Below are positions 44,784 to 52,081 of a stretch of DNA of 64,000 nucleotides, one piece after another. A model generated the notes under the pieces. It had not been told where the DNA came from, searched no databases, and saw only the letters and a list, made by a program, of their open reading frames with translations. Within the stretch, counting starts at the first letter, position 1. Every line of letters begins with the position of its first letter. The translations under genes and the position numbers were made by a program. Source of the DNA: Clostridium sp. CAG:138 (GTDB lineage: Bacteria; Bacillota; Clostridia; Christensenellales; CAG-138); assembly GCA_000435055.1 (NCBI GenBank), contig FR879709.1, positions 92,568 through 156,567 on the forward strand, in the 5' to 3' direction.

Positions 44784-44811
44784 AGCCTCCTTCCCCGTTT
44801 GGGTCGGGAGG
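44784..44811 (-). terminator. Terminator after rplS
   Basis: On the minus strand a GCCTCC/GGAGGC stem with inner CCC/GGG pairing is followed by TGATTTTAT. It separates rplS from ylqF. Confidence 0.75.
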
Positions 44812-44837
44812 CCTTTTCAGAAAAAGGAAAATCTTGA

Positions 44838-45191
44838 TTACTTGGTAACGATGCGTTCTTTGATCTTTGCAGCCTTACCGGTCCTCTCACGGAGGTAATA
44901 GAGCTTCGCCCTGCGGACAACGCCGTGGCGAACAACTTCAATCCTGCCGATGCGCGGGCTGTGATAGGGGAAAGTCCTCTCAACACCTACACCGTAGCTG
45001 ATACGGCGAACGGTGAAAGTCTTGCGGATGCCGCCGCCCTGCATTTTGATGACGATGCCTTCAAAATTCTGGAGCCTTTCGCGGTTTCCTTCAACGACCT
45101 TAACGTATACGCGAACGGTGTCACCGATTTCGAGCTTGGGAAGATCGGAACGAAGCTGCTCTTTTTCGAGTTCTCTGATGATGTCTGACAT
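44838..45191 (-). CDS. rplS: 50S ribosomal protein L19
   Basis: The 117-residue protein opens [20 protein letters not shown] and carries [19 protein letters not shown] and FPYHSPRI, the L19 signature. L19 lies at the 30S-50S interface. The ATG at 45191 follows AAGGAG by 6 bases. It has its own strong promoter, with a leader of about 60 bases, and a terminator after it. Confidence 0.97.
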   Translation of the reverse strand: MSDIIRELEKEQLRSDLPKLEIGDTVRVYVKVVEGNRERLQNFEGIVIKMQGGGIRKTFTVRRISYGVGVERTFPYHSPRIGRIEVVRHGVVRRAKLYYLRERTGKAAKIKERIVTK

Positions 45192-45259
45192 AGTAATCTC
45201 CTTATTTACAGATGTTCTTAGCCGACCTGCGACCAGCGGACCATCCAATTAACCATAGA

Positions 45260-45288
45260 ATTATAGCATTTTTCTGCACAGAATGCAA
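45260..45288 (-). promoter_or_regulatory. Promoter of rplS
   Basis: On the minus strand TTGCAT (45283-45288), 17 bases, TATAAT (45260-45265) preceded by TGC (extended -10). The leader could fold (complementary GGTCCGCTGGTC and GGTCGGC-type segments), but I could not match it to a known L19 leader. Confidence 0.85.
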
Positions 45289-45327
45289 GAGCAATTTTTC
45301 AAAAAATGAGCAGAGACGCAATATATA

Positions 45328-46059
45328 TTACTCATTTTCCAACGATTGCAGGTATTTTTTATCCGCCGCAGTCAGATTTGCCCTTTCAAGAAGGTCCGGA
45401 CGCATCTGTTTTGTTTTTTTGAGAGCTTCCTGCCTCCGCCAACGCAGAATTTCGGCATGGTTGCCGTTCAGCAGCACGGGCGGAACCTCTCTGCCCCTGA
45501 AATTCGCGGGACGCGTGTACTGAGGGTATTCCAGCAGTCCCCAGTCGGAAAAGCTTTCCTCCTCGGTTGATTCGGAGCTTCCGAGCACACCGGGAATGAA
45601 CCTTGAAACGCAGTCGATAACGACCATTGCGGGCAATTCGCCGCCCGTCAGAACATAGTCGCCGATTGAAATTTCATCATCGATAAGTTCCGATACGCGT
45701 TCGTCAATGCCTTCATAATGCCCCGCAAGGAAAAGAAGACGCTTCTCCGAAGCGAGTTCTTTTGCAAGTGCCGGTGTCAGCACTCTGCCGCGCGGACTCA
45801 TCACAATGCAGCGCGGCTTTTCAGGAGCTTCGGCTGCGACGCTTTCGATGCAGTCAAAAATCGGCTGCGCAAGCATGACCATGCCCGCCCCGCCTCCGAA
45901 CGGATAATCATCGGTATTACGGTGCTTGTTCTGCGAAAAATCACGTATATTATGCGTTTTGAATTCCAAAATGCCCTTTGATGCCGCCCTGCCGAGAATG
46001 CTTGATGACAGGATATTGCTGAACATTTCGGGAAAAATTGTAAGAATATCAATCCTCAA
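45328..46059 (-). CDS. trmD: tRNA (guanine-N1)-methyltransferase
   Basis: TrmD methylates G37 of tRNA. The 243-residue knotted methyltransferase begins with RIDILTIFPEMFSNIL and has the SAM-knot motifs LAGHYEGIDERV and SIGDYVLTGGELPAMVVID. The start is TTG at 46059, 9 bases after GGAGG, and overlaps the end of rimM by 11 bases. This is the family's usual N-terminus, so no upstream start is needed. Confidence 0.96.
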   Translation of the reverse strand: MRIDILTIFPEMFSNILSSSILGRAASKGILEFKTHNIRDFSQNKHRNTDDYPFGGGAGMVMLAQPIFDCIESVAAEAPEKPRCIVMSPRGRVLTPALAKELASEKRLLFLAGHYEGIDERVSELIDDEISIGDYVLTGGELPAMVVIDCVSRFIPGVLGSSESTEEESFSDWGLLEYPQYTRPANFRGREVPPVLLNGNHAEILRWRRQEALKKTKQMRPDLLERANLTAADKKYLQSLENE

Positions 46060-46570
46060 ACAGTCCAACCTCCGCAAGAATTTCGGAATCAAAAACAATT
46101 CGCTTGTTTTCGATATCAACGCTTGAAAGCAGTTTTTTCAGTGCAGGAACGGAAAGCCTTTTTGCGCCTTTGATAACATAAACGTCCGTTGACGGTGTTT
46201 CGTACACATCGACCACTCTGCCGAGTGCATCACCCAATGTCGAAAAAACCTCACAGCCTATGATGTCCTTCACAAAATATGCACCTGCGGGAAGCTTTAC
46301 GGCGTGTTCTCTGTCCACGCAAAGGTATTTGTCGCGAAGTTTTTCGGCGGCTTCAACGGTGTCAATTCCCTTGAGTTTAATTATCACGGAATTCTCGGCG
46401 GCAACCCTTGCGCTTTCCGCGGTGACTGTTTGATAAACGCCCTCGGGCGCCTCGATAAAGGCATCCGAAAGGCGTGCAAATCGTTTTAAATCATCGGTCA
46501 AGGGGAGCAATTTCAGCTCACCCTTGATGCCGTGCGGGCGCAGAAACAGCCCGATACGAAAATAATCCAT
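46049..46570 (-). CDS. rimM: 16S rRNA processing protein RimM
   Basis: RimM assists maturation of the 30S head. The 174-residue protein opens with YFRIGLFLRPHGIKGELKLL, and has the PRC-barrel part from YFVKDIIGCEVFSTLGDALG. The ATG at 46570 lacks a clear ribosome site. It lies between khpA and trmD; the ylqD gene found here in Bacillus is absent. Confidence 0.95.
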   Translation of the reverse strand: MDYFRIGLFLRPHGIKGELKLLPLTDDLKRFARLSDAFIEAPEGVYQTVTAESARVAAENSVIIKLKGIDTVEAAEKLRDKYLCVDREHAVKLPAGAYFVKDIIGCEVFSTLGDALGRVVDVYETPSTDVYVIKGAKRLSVPALKKLLSSVDIENKRIVFDSEILAEVGLFED

Positions 46571-46597
46571 AGACAAAACTTGTGAGTTCCGGTACGG

Positions 46598-46870
46598 TTA
46601 CAGAATGTCAACTCTGTATTTCTTTTCGCTTTTTACCGAAGCGGCGCGAACAACGGTGCGGATTGCTTTTGCGATACGCCCCTGTTTGCCAATAACTTTG
46701 CCCATATCGTCCTTGGCAACGGAAAGCTCAATTGTGGTTTCCTCGCCTGCTTCGTCAGCCTTGACGGCAACCTTTACCTCGCTCGGTTCGTCAACAAGAC
46801 TCTTTGCAATGAATTCAACAAGAGCCGCAATATCGGGAACCTGAGTTTCGGTAATGATTTCTTCGCTCAT
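46598..46870 (-). CDS. khpA: KH-domain RNA-binding protein KhpA
   Basis: The 90-residue protein (YlqC family) has a single KH domain with the GKQG loop in DMGKVIGKQGRIAKAIRTVV. It binds RNA together with KhpB in Firmicutes. The ATG at 46870 overlaps the rpsP stop by one base (TGATG), showing translational coupling. Confidence 0.95.
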   Translation of the reverse strand: MSEEIITETQVPDIAALVEFIAKSLVDEPSEVKVAVKADEAGEETTIELSVAKDDMGKVIGKQGRIAKAIRTVVRAASVKSEKKYRVDIL

Positions 46871-47112
46871 CAGTCGATAACGCCGTGCTTTTTGAACAGA
46901 CCGCGAACGGTTTCCGTGGGCTGCGCACCGTTCTTGATCCACTGCTTTGCCTTGTCGCCGTCAACAACGACCTGTTCGGGATCGGTGAGGGGGTTGTAAT
47001 AGCCGATTTCCTCTACGAAAGCACCGTCACGGGGTGCGCGGGAATCCGCAACAACGATACGATAGAAAGGAGCCTTCTTTGCGCCCATTCTGCGAAGCCT
47101 GATTTTAAGCAT
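46870..47112 (-). CDS. rpsP: 30S ribosomal protein S16
   Basis: The 80-residue protein begins [20 protein letters not shown] and has [20 protein letters not shown], the S16 signature. It follows ffh by 109 bases and is the first ribosomal gene of the cluster. Confidence 0.97.
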   Translation of the reverse strand: MLKIRLRRMGAKKAPFYRIVVADSRAPRDGAFVEEIGYYNPLTDPEQVVVDGDKAKQWIKNGAQPTETVRGLFKKHGVID

Positions 47113-47221
47113 GATAGTTCCTCCAAATTAAATAGAAAGTCTTTGTTGAATATCCAATCGGGCATAAGCCCGCTGTTGGTGATTTTGTTGTTTGATGCAG
47201 ATTGAAAAACCTTTTGCTGCA

Positions 47222-48559
47222 TCAGAAGCCGAAGAAGCCTTTGCGCCTGCCTGATTTTTTGCGGCCCATTCCCGCAAATCTCTTCATCAGCTGGCGTGAC
47301 TGTTCAAATTGTTTGAGCAGTCGGTTAACTTCCTGAACGGTCGTTCCGCTGCCCGCCGCAATGCGTTTTTTGCGGCTTGCATTCAAAAGTTCCGGATTGC
47401 GTCGTTCACGCGGAGTCATTGAACGAATGATCGCCTCGACTCTTGCGGTTGCCTTTTGGTCAATTTTTGCATCCTTGAGCTTGCTTGCATCGACCCCGGG
47501 CATCATGCCGAGAATCTCTTCCATTGAGCCGAGTTTTTTGACCTGTTGGAACTGCTCGAGGAAGTCCTCAAGAGTAAACTTGTCATTTTTAATCTTTTTG
47601 GTGAGCTCTTCCGCCTGTTTTTCGTCGAAAGCCTGTTCCGCCTTTTCAATCAAAGTGAGAACATCGCCCATGCCAAGAATTCTTGAAGCCATTCTGTCGG
47701 GATAGAACGGTTCGATATCGGTAAGCTTTTCACCTATGCCGGAGAATTTGATGGGTTTGCCCGTAACACTGCGAACGCTCAGCGCCGCACCGCCTCTTGT
47801 GTCACCGTCAAGCTTTGTGAGTATAACGCCGGTTATGCCGAGTTTTTCGTTAAAGGAGCTTGCAACGTTGACAGCGTCCTGACCTGTCATTGCATCAACA
47901 ACAAGCAGCGTTTCCGCCGGGTTAACGGCTTGTTTGACGGCGGCGATCTCGTCCATCATGTTCTCGTCAATGTGCAGGCGGCCTGCCGTATCGATTATAA
48001 CAAGATCGTAGAAGTTGCGGGAAGCATATTCAATTGCTTCCTTTGCGGTTTTAACGGGATCCTGCGTCCCGCGTTCGAAAACGGGAACATTGACCTTTTC
48101 ACCCACGACCTGAAGCTGGGTGATCGCGGCAGGGCGATATATGTCGCATGCAACAAGCAGCGGTTTTTTGCCCTGAGTCTTTGCAAGGTAGGCAGCAAGT
48201 TTGCCCGCCATTGTGGTTTTGCCCGCACCTTGAAGACCCGCAAGCAGGAAAACAGAGGGTTTGCGCGGCCCGAACTCAACCTTCACAACGCTGCCGCCGA
48301 TGAGCTGAGTCAGCTCCTCATTGACAATTTTGATTATTTGCTGGGACGGATTGAGGCTTTGGAGAACATCCGAACCCACTGCCCGCGCCGAAACAGTGTT
48401 TATAAAGGATTTCACAACCGAAAAGTTAACATCCGCCTCGAGCAGCGCAAGCTTTATCTCGCGCATTGCCTCTTTGACTTCTTTTTCGGTCAACTTGCCC
48501 TTTCCGCCCAGTTTTCTGAATATGTTCTGAAGTTTTGAAGAAAGTCCTTCAAATGCCAT
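47222..48559 (-). CDS. ffh: Signal recognition particle protein Ffh (SRP54)
   Basis: Ffh binds signal sequences and SRP RNA and pairs with FtsY. The 445-residue protein has an N domain, a GTPase domain (GLQGAGKTTMAGKLA about 107-121, DTAGRLH, TKLDGDTRGGAAL), and a methionine-bearing M domain (from about 300; GSMEEILGMMPG, SMTPRERRNPELL). It starts with ATG inside the last codons of ylxM (11-base overlap). Confidence 0.97.
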   Translation of the reverse strand: MAFEGLSSKLQNIFRKLGGKGKLTEKEVKEAMREIKLALLEADVNFSVVKSFINTVSARAVGSDVLQSLNPSQQIIKIVNEELTQLIGGSVVKVEFGPRKPSVFLLAGLQGAGKTTMAGKLAAYLAKTQGKKPLLVACDIYRPAAITQLQVVGEKVNVPVFERGTQDPVKTAKEAIEYASRNFYDLVIIDTAGRLHIDENMMDEIAAVKQAVNPAETLLVVDAMTGQDAVNVASSFNEKLGITGVILTKLDGDTRGGAALSVRSVTGKPIKFSGIGEKLTDIEPFYPDRMASRILGMGDVLTLIEKAEQAFDEKQAEELTKKIKNDKFTLEDFLEQFQQVKKLGSMEEILGMMPGVDASKLKDAKIDQKATARVEAIIRSMTPRERRNPELLNASRKKRIAAGSGTTVQEVNRLLKQFEQSRQLMKRFAGMGRKKSGRRKGFFGF

Positions 48560-48905
48560 CTTTGCCCTCCGTGATTTCAGTCAGTTGTGATAACAGAGTG
48601 TTGATTCTTTCCCGAGCGGCTTCATTGAAGGTGCACCTGCGAACCTCTGCCGAAAGCTCCGCAATTAAAACTTTCAGCCGCCTGTCCCTTGCGGCAAGAC
48701 CGAGTTTTTCTTCCATTTCGAGAAGGATTTTTTCACCGCGCTGCAATGCATCGCGCACACCCTGCCGCGAAATGCCCTTCTGCTCTGCAATTTCCGCAAG
48801 GGAAAAATCCTCCTCGCAGTTGAGCTTCAGCATCTCGCACTGGTTATCGGTTAAAAACGCGCCGTAGTAATCAATGAGAAGGCTTAATTCGAGTTTGTTC
48901 TGCAT
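48549..48905 (-). CDS. ylxM: YlxM family helix-turn-helix protein (UPF0122)
   Basis: The 118-residue protein looks like sigma-70 region 4: LLIDYYGAFLTDNQCEMLKL, then the helix-turn-helix DFSLAEIAEQKGISRQGVRDALQRGEK. YlxM is always linked to ffh and is thought to modulate SRP. It is the first gene of the ffh operon and has a consensus promoter upstream. Confidence 0.95.
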   Translation of the reverse strand: MQNKLELSLLIDYYGAFLTDNQCEMLKLNCEEDFSLAEIAEQKGISRQGVRDALQRGEKILLEMEEKLGLAARDRRLKVLIAELSAEVRRCTFNEAARERINTLLSQLTEITEGKDGI

Positions 48906-48965
48906 ATATGCCTCCTTAATGTTCTATGCGGCACTGTTGTAAAGGCGCAAAGCTTTACAAGCATG

Positions 48966-48994
48966 ATTATAACGCCGCCAAGGTGGAAAGTCAA
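48966..48994 (-). promoter_or_regulatory. Sigma-A promoter of ylxM-ffh
   Basis: On the minus strand TTGACT (48989-48994), 17 bases, TATAAT (48966-48971), about 60 bases before ylxM. Confidence 0.9.
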
Positions 48995-49054
48995 TCCCCT
49001 TTACAGTGTCTTTCTAAATATACTTCGTTCAATAATTGTCCGCAGCAGCAAAAC

Positions 49055-49522
49055 TCAACACTCAGCCAGGCTTTCAATGTATCTTTTCAGCACGGGGCGA
49101 TTGGGCGGCGTCAGCTCGTTTTCGGGCGGCATTTCGGAGGCGGAAAAGAAACGCAGCTCCGACACTTCACTTGCCTGCGGCGTAAGCTCTCCGGAATAAC
49201 TGCGGCAAAGGTAAACAATATCAATATTTGAAACCTCGTCGCCGTTCGGATAGGTATAATGCAGGATTTTTCCCGAAAAAACACCAAAAAGTTCAAGCTC
49301 GTTCGCAAAAAGTCCCGTCTCTTCAAAAAGTTCGCGCATTGCCGCTTTTTCAACTTCCTCATCAAGCTCCACAGAACCGCCTGCATAGCCCCAAAGTCCG
49401 TTATCGCGCCGTTTCTGCAAGAGTATTCGACCCTCGGAATCGACAACAATAACGCTCGCACCGACCTGAAGCAGCGGACGATGCCCGACAGTTTTTCTCA
49501 AATCAAGTATATATTCCGACAT
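49055..49522 (-). CDS. Nudix hydrolase 1
   Basis: The 155-residue protein has a complete Nudix box, GSVELDE-x7-RELFEETGL, around residues 49-71, preceded by RDNGLWGYAGG. Nudix enzymes cleave nucleoside diphosphates linked to another group; the substrate cannot be read from the sequence. It starts 2 bases after the next Nudix gene ends, so the two form a pair. Confidence 0.92.
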   Translation of the reverse strand: MSEYILDLRKTVGHRPLLQVGASVIVVDSEGRILLQKRRDNGLWGYAGGSVELDEEVEKAAMRELFEETGLFANELELFGVFSGKILHYTYPNGDEVSNIDIVYLCRSYSGELTPQASEVSELRFFSASEMPPENELTPPNRPVLKRYIESLAEC

Positions 49523-49524
49523 GA

Positions 49525-50043
49525 TTAATCCAAGTACCCCTCTTCACGCAGCATTTCAAGAACGCGCGCTTCGCGTTCAAGCATTGTTTGATTTTTTGGC
49601 CCGTGAACTCTGTTTCTGTTAACATCAATTGCATGTTCTGCCTCAACAAATTCCAAAGTAAATCGTTCCCGCGCCTCATAATCATCGAGTTTCTGCGCTC
49701 CCGGCTCCGGTTCCGCTTCGCAAAAATAGTAGAAATTATTCTGAACAAAAACCGAAATCCCCGGTTTGTCGCTCTTTTCGATTCTGCGAACGCAGCCGTA
49801 TTCCTGAATCGAATCAGGGACAACGCACAAGCCGGATTCTTCGGCAGTTTCGCGAATCAGTGCCTGATGCCGAGTTTCACCGCTCTCGATGCCGCCCCCG
49901 GGGAACTTATAGTAATCATACATCAGGCTGTGAACCATTGCAACCCTGCCGCCGCGAATGATAATGCTCCGAACGGACGGACGGTAAAAAACTTTTCCGC
50001 TCGAGTCGTAGTTCTTTTTATCCATTTCGAACAATGTTCTCAT
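49525..50043 (-). CDS. Nudix hydrolase 2
   Basis: The 172-residue protein has a complete Nudix box, GGIESGE-x7-RETAEESGL, around residues 50-72, preceded by MYDYYKFPGG. The ATG at 50043 is 5 bases after GGGAGG; the ATG one codon earlier is too close. It is unrelated in its flanks to the neighbouring Nudix protein, so this is not a recent duplication. It lies downstream of the tRNA cluster terminator. Confidence 0.9.
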   Translation of the reverse strand: MRTLFEMDKKNYDSSGKVFYRPSVRSIIIRGGRVAMVHSLMYDYYKFPGGGIESGETRHQALIRETAEESGLCVVPDSIQEYGCVRRIEKSDKPGISVFVQNNFYYFCEAEPEPGAQKLDDYEARERFTLEFVEAEHAIDVNRNRVHGPKNQTMLEREARVLEMLREEGYLD

Positions 50044-50146
50044 CATATCCTCCCGAATAAACCTGCGGCAAAAAACCGAAGCCGCAATTTGTGCCGAATA
50101 TGTTAGGCATTGGCAATGAAGCCGCACAGTATATATATCAAATTAC

Positions 50147-50178
50147 AAAAAGAAAACTCCATCGTAAATTCGATGGAG
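50147..50178 (-). terminator. Terminator of the five-tRNA operon
   Basis: On the minus strand CTCCATCG, 6-base loop, CGATGGAG is followed by TTTTCTTTTT, 7 bases after tRNA-Cys. Confidence 0.92.
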
Positions 50179-50184
50179 CTGATT

Positions 50185-50258
50185 TGGAGGCACCATCCGG
50201 AATCGAACCGGAGATGGCGATTTTGCAGACCGCTGCCTTACCGCTTGGCTATGGTGCC
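50185..50258 (-). tRNA. tRNA-Cys (anticodon GCA)
   Basis: 74 bases with encoded CCA; acceptor GGCACCA/TGGTGCC, anticodon loop CTGCAAA, T loop TTCGATT. Last gene of the cluster. Confidence 0.95.
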
Positions 50259-50299
50259 GTTTGGCCGCGTAAAAGGAGGAAACGCAGCCGTTAAAAAAA

Positions 50300-50375
50300 T
50301 GGAGCGGGAAACGGGGCTCGAACCCGCCACCTCCGCCTTGGCAAGGCGGCGCTCTACCAAATGAGCTATTCCCGC
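50300..50375 (-). tRNA. tRNA-Gly (anticodon GCC)
   Basis: 76 bases with encoded CCA; acceptor GCGGGAA/TTCCCGC, anticodon stem CCGCC/GGCGG with loop TTGCCAA, T loop TTCGAGC. Confidence 0.95.
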
Positions 50376-50379
50376 AGCA

Positions 50380-50455
50380 TGGTGCCTCAGAGTGGAGTCG
50401 AACCACCGACACAGGGATTTTCAGTCCCTTGCTCTACCAGCTGAGCTACCGAGGC
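50380..50455 (-). tRNA. tRNA-Phe (anticodon GAA)
   Basis: 76 bases with encoded CCA; acceptor GCCTCGG/CTGAGGC, anticodon stem AGGGA/TCCCT with loop CTGAAAA, T loop TTCGACT. Confidence 0.95.
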
Positions 50456-50459
50456 AAAA

Positions 50460-50536
50460 TGGCGATCCGAAGGGGGCTCGAACCCCTGACCTCCAGCGTG
50501 ACAGGCTGGCATTCTAACCAACTGAACTACCGGACC
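50460..50536 (-). tRNA. tRNA-Asp (anticodon GTC)
   Basis: 77 bases with encoded CCA and the G discriminator of tRNA-Asp; acceptor GGTCCGG/TCGGATC (two wobble pairs), anticodon stem CCAGC/GCTGG with loop CTGTCAC. Confidence 0.95.
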
Positions 50537-50539
50537 GCG

Positions 50540-50615
50540 TGGTGGGAACAACAGGGCTCGAACCTGTGACCCTCTGCTTGTAAGGCAGATGCTCTCCCAG
50601 CTGAGCTATGCTCCC
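50540..50615 (-). tRNA. tRNA-Val (anticodon TAC)
   Basis: 76 bases with encoded CCA; acceptor GGGAGCA/TGTTCCC, anticodon stem TCTGC/GCAGA with loop CTTACAA. First gene of the cluster Val-Asp-Phe-Gly-Cys. Confidence 0.95.
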
Positions 50616-50647
50616 ATCCATTGTGCCGCTCTTCAAGCGACTTCCAT

Positions 50648-50676
50648 ATTATACTCAATTGGGTCTCATTTGTCAA
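50648..50676 (-). promoter_or_regulatory. Consensus promoter of the tRNA operon
   Basis: On the minus strand a perfect TTGACA (50671-50676), 17-base spacer and perfect TATAAT (50648-50653), about 30 bases before tRNA-Val. Confidence 0.95.
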
Positions 50677-50775
50677 CCCCTTTTTCAAATTATTTTTAAC
50701 TATATATAACACTCTGTTTTTTCAGCATATACATGCAAATTCGAACGGTTTCATCCGATTATTACGCGTACGGTG

Positions 50776-50804
50776 TTGAAAAATTTTTCGTTCGGCATTA
50801 TCAT
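50776..50804 (+). promoter_or_regulatory. Possible promoter of the barnase-like gene
   Basis: TTGAAA (50776-50781), 17 bases, TATCAT (50799-50804), giving a leader of about 130 bases before the ribonuclease gene. Confidence 0.5.
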
Positions 50805-50940
50805 ATATCCGTATTCGCTCCGTTCAAAGCATATTCGGAGTGGGTCCGATACCGCACCGGATGAAGGCTGCCTGCGAGCGAAGTTTTTTGCGTAAATGCC
50901 TTTTGGCTTTACCTTTTTCCGAACAAGGAGGCAAATCATA

Positions 50941-51528
50941 TTGAAACATGCTGATTTAAGAATCTTAAGGCGCATTGCGGCGTTTTTGCTTGTGGTTTTG
51001 AGCATTGCGGGCATTGCAGCCTGCACCGTACCCGAAGAGGTTTTCCCGCCCGATACCCCGACAGCTGCAATATCGGATGTATTGCACACAACCGAACCCA
51101 CGGAAATCGGAACAGCCGCCGAAATTGAGCTCTCCGCAAAGCCGACTGCACCTCCGCAGGAACCGACTTCATCGCCGGTGAAAGAAAGCGGCGAATACAG
51201 TTCCCGTGATGAAGTTGCTCTGTACATCCACCTTTTCGGACATCTCCCCGCAAATTTCATAACAAAGAAACAGGCGCGGGAACTCGGCTGGCAGGGCGGC
51301 AGGCTTCAGGATTTTGCGCCCGGCTGCTCCATCGGAGGGGACAGGTTCGGCAACTACGAGGGGCTTTTGCCGCAAGCGGAAGGAAGGTTTTATACCGAAT
51401 GCGATATCGACACCTGCGGAGCACCCTCACGCGGGGCAAAACGCATAGTTTTTTCGAATGACGGATTGATTTTTTATACCGATGACCATTATCAAAGCTT
51501 TATTAAGCTTTACGACGCGGACAATTAA
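50941..51528 (+). CDS. Barnase-like ribonuclease, lipoprotein
   Basis: The 195-residue protein has a lipoprotein signal (lipobox I-A-A-C, Cys 28), a Thr/Pro-rich spacer (about 30-80) and a C-terminal barnase/N1 ribonuclease domain (about 85-195). Residues matching the barnase active site are present: Lys in NFITKKQARELGW, Glu in FYTECDID, Arg in GAKRIVFS, and His in DDHYQSF. The SIGGDRFGNYEG stretch matches the barnase core. The start is TTG at 50941, 9 bases after AAGGAGG. Barnase is normally freely secreted; here it is predicted to be anchored outside the membrane. The barstar-like gene follows after 47 bases. Confidence 0.9.
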   Translation: MKHADLRILRRIAAFLLVVLSIAGIAACTVPEEVFPPDTPTAAISDVLHTTEPTEIGTAAEIELSAKPTAPPQEPTSSPVKESGEYSSRDEVALYIHLFGHLPANFITKKQARELGWQGGRLQDFAPGCSIGGDRFGNYEGLLPQAEGRFYTECDIDTCGAPSRGAKRIVFSNDGLIFYTDDHYQSFIKLYDADN

Positions 51529-51575
51529 ACCGCGGGTTTTTGAGAATTTTTAGGGATAATTGAGGATAATTGACC

Positions 51576-51905
51576 ATGACCGTATCGGATAACAATTTCA
51601 CACACAACTCCGGTTCCGAACAAAGCGGCGGCATTAAGAATATCCGCATTGACTTTACGGCGATTGCGGGAATTACCGATGCGCATCTGCGTATTGCCGA
51701 GGCATTGCAGTTTCCGGATCATTACGGAAAAAACCTTGATGCACTCTTTGACTGCCTTGCGGAAATATGCAAACCCGTTGCAGTGACTCTCTTCGGAACG
51801 AGCGCACTGACTGCCGCCCTCGGCAGCTACGGGAGCATGATGCTGCGCGTGTTTTCGGACGCGGCAGCCGAAAACCCGAATCTTTCCGTTGAAATCGCCG
51901 ATTAG
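51576..51905 (+). CDS. Barstar-like ribonuclease inhibitor
   Basis: The 109-residue protein has no signal peptide and matches barstar: NIRIDFTAIAGITDAHLRIA, then LQFPDHYGKNLDALFDCLAE, which contains the Tyr-Gly-x-Asn-Leu-Asp-Ala and Asp of the enzyme-binding helix. The first 20 residues are a Ser/Asn-rich extension. It probably protects the cytoplasm from the neighbouring ribonuclease before export. The ATG at 51576 is 10 bases after GAGG. A terminator follows. Confidence 0.9.
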   Translation: MTVSDNNFTHNSGSEQSGGIKNIRIDFTAIAGITDAHLRIAEALQFPDHYGKNLDALFDCLAEICKPVAVTLFGTSALTAALGSYGSMMLRVFSDAAAENPNLSVEIAD

Positions 51906-51959
51906 TTTTATCGCATTCGATTTGTTAAAGTTTCAATGTTTTGGTTTTAAAACGGAAGC

Positions 51960-51989
51960 GGCAGACAGGATTTTTCCCGTCTGCCTTTT
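51960..51989 (+). terminator. Terminator of the ribonuclease/inhibitor unit
   Basis: GGCAGAC/GTCTGCC stem with inner GG/CC pairing, followed by TTTTG. It lies between convergent genes. Confidence 0.8.
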
Positions 51990-52081
51990 GCCGAATATAC
52001 GAAACCGAGTGTTGTTTAATTGCTTTTTATGCCGTTCCGAGTGCTGCTTTGCCGCTTGTTTTCAAAGACCGGAACCAATCC

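Noticed and set aside
50185..50940. tRNA cluster next to accessory genes as a phage or island attachment site
   Set aside because: No integrase, no repeated copy of a tRNA 3' end, and the tRNA operon has an intact promoter and terminator.
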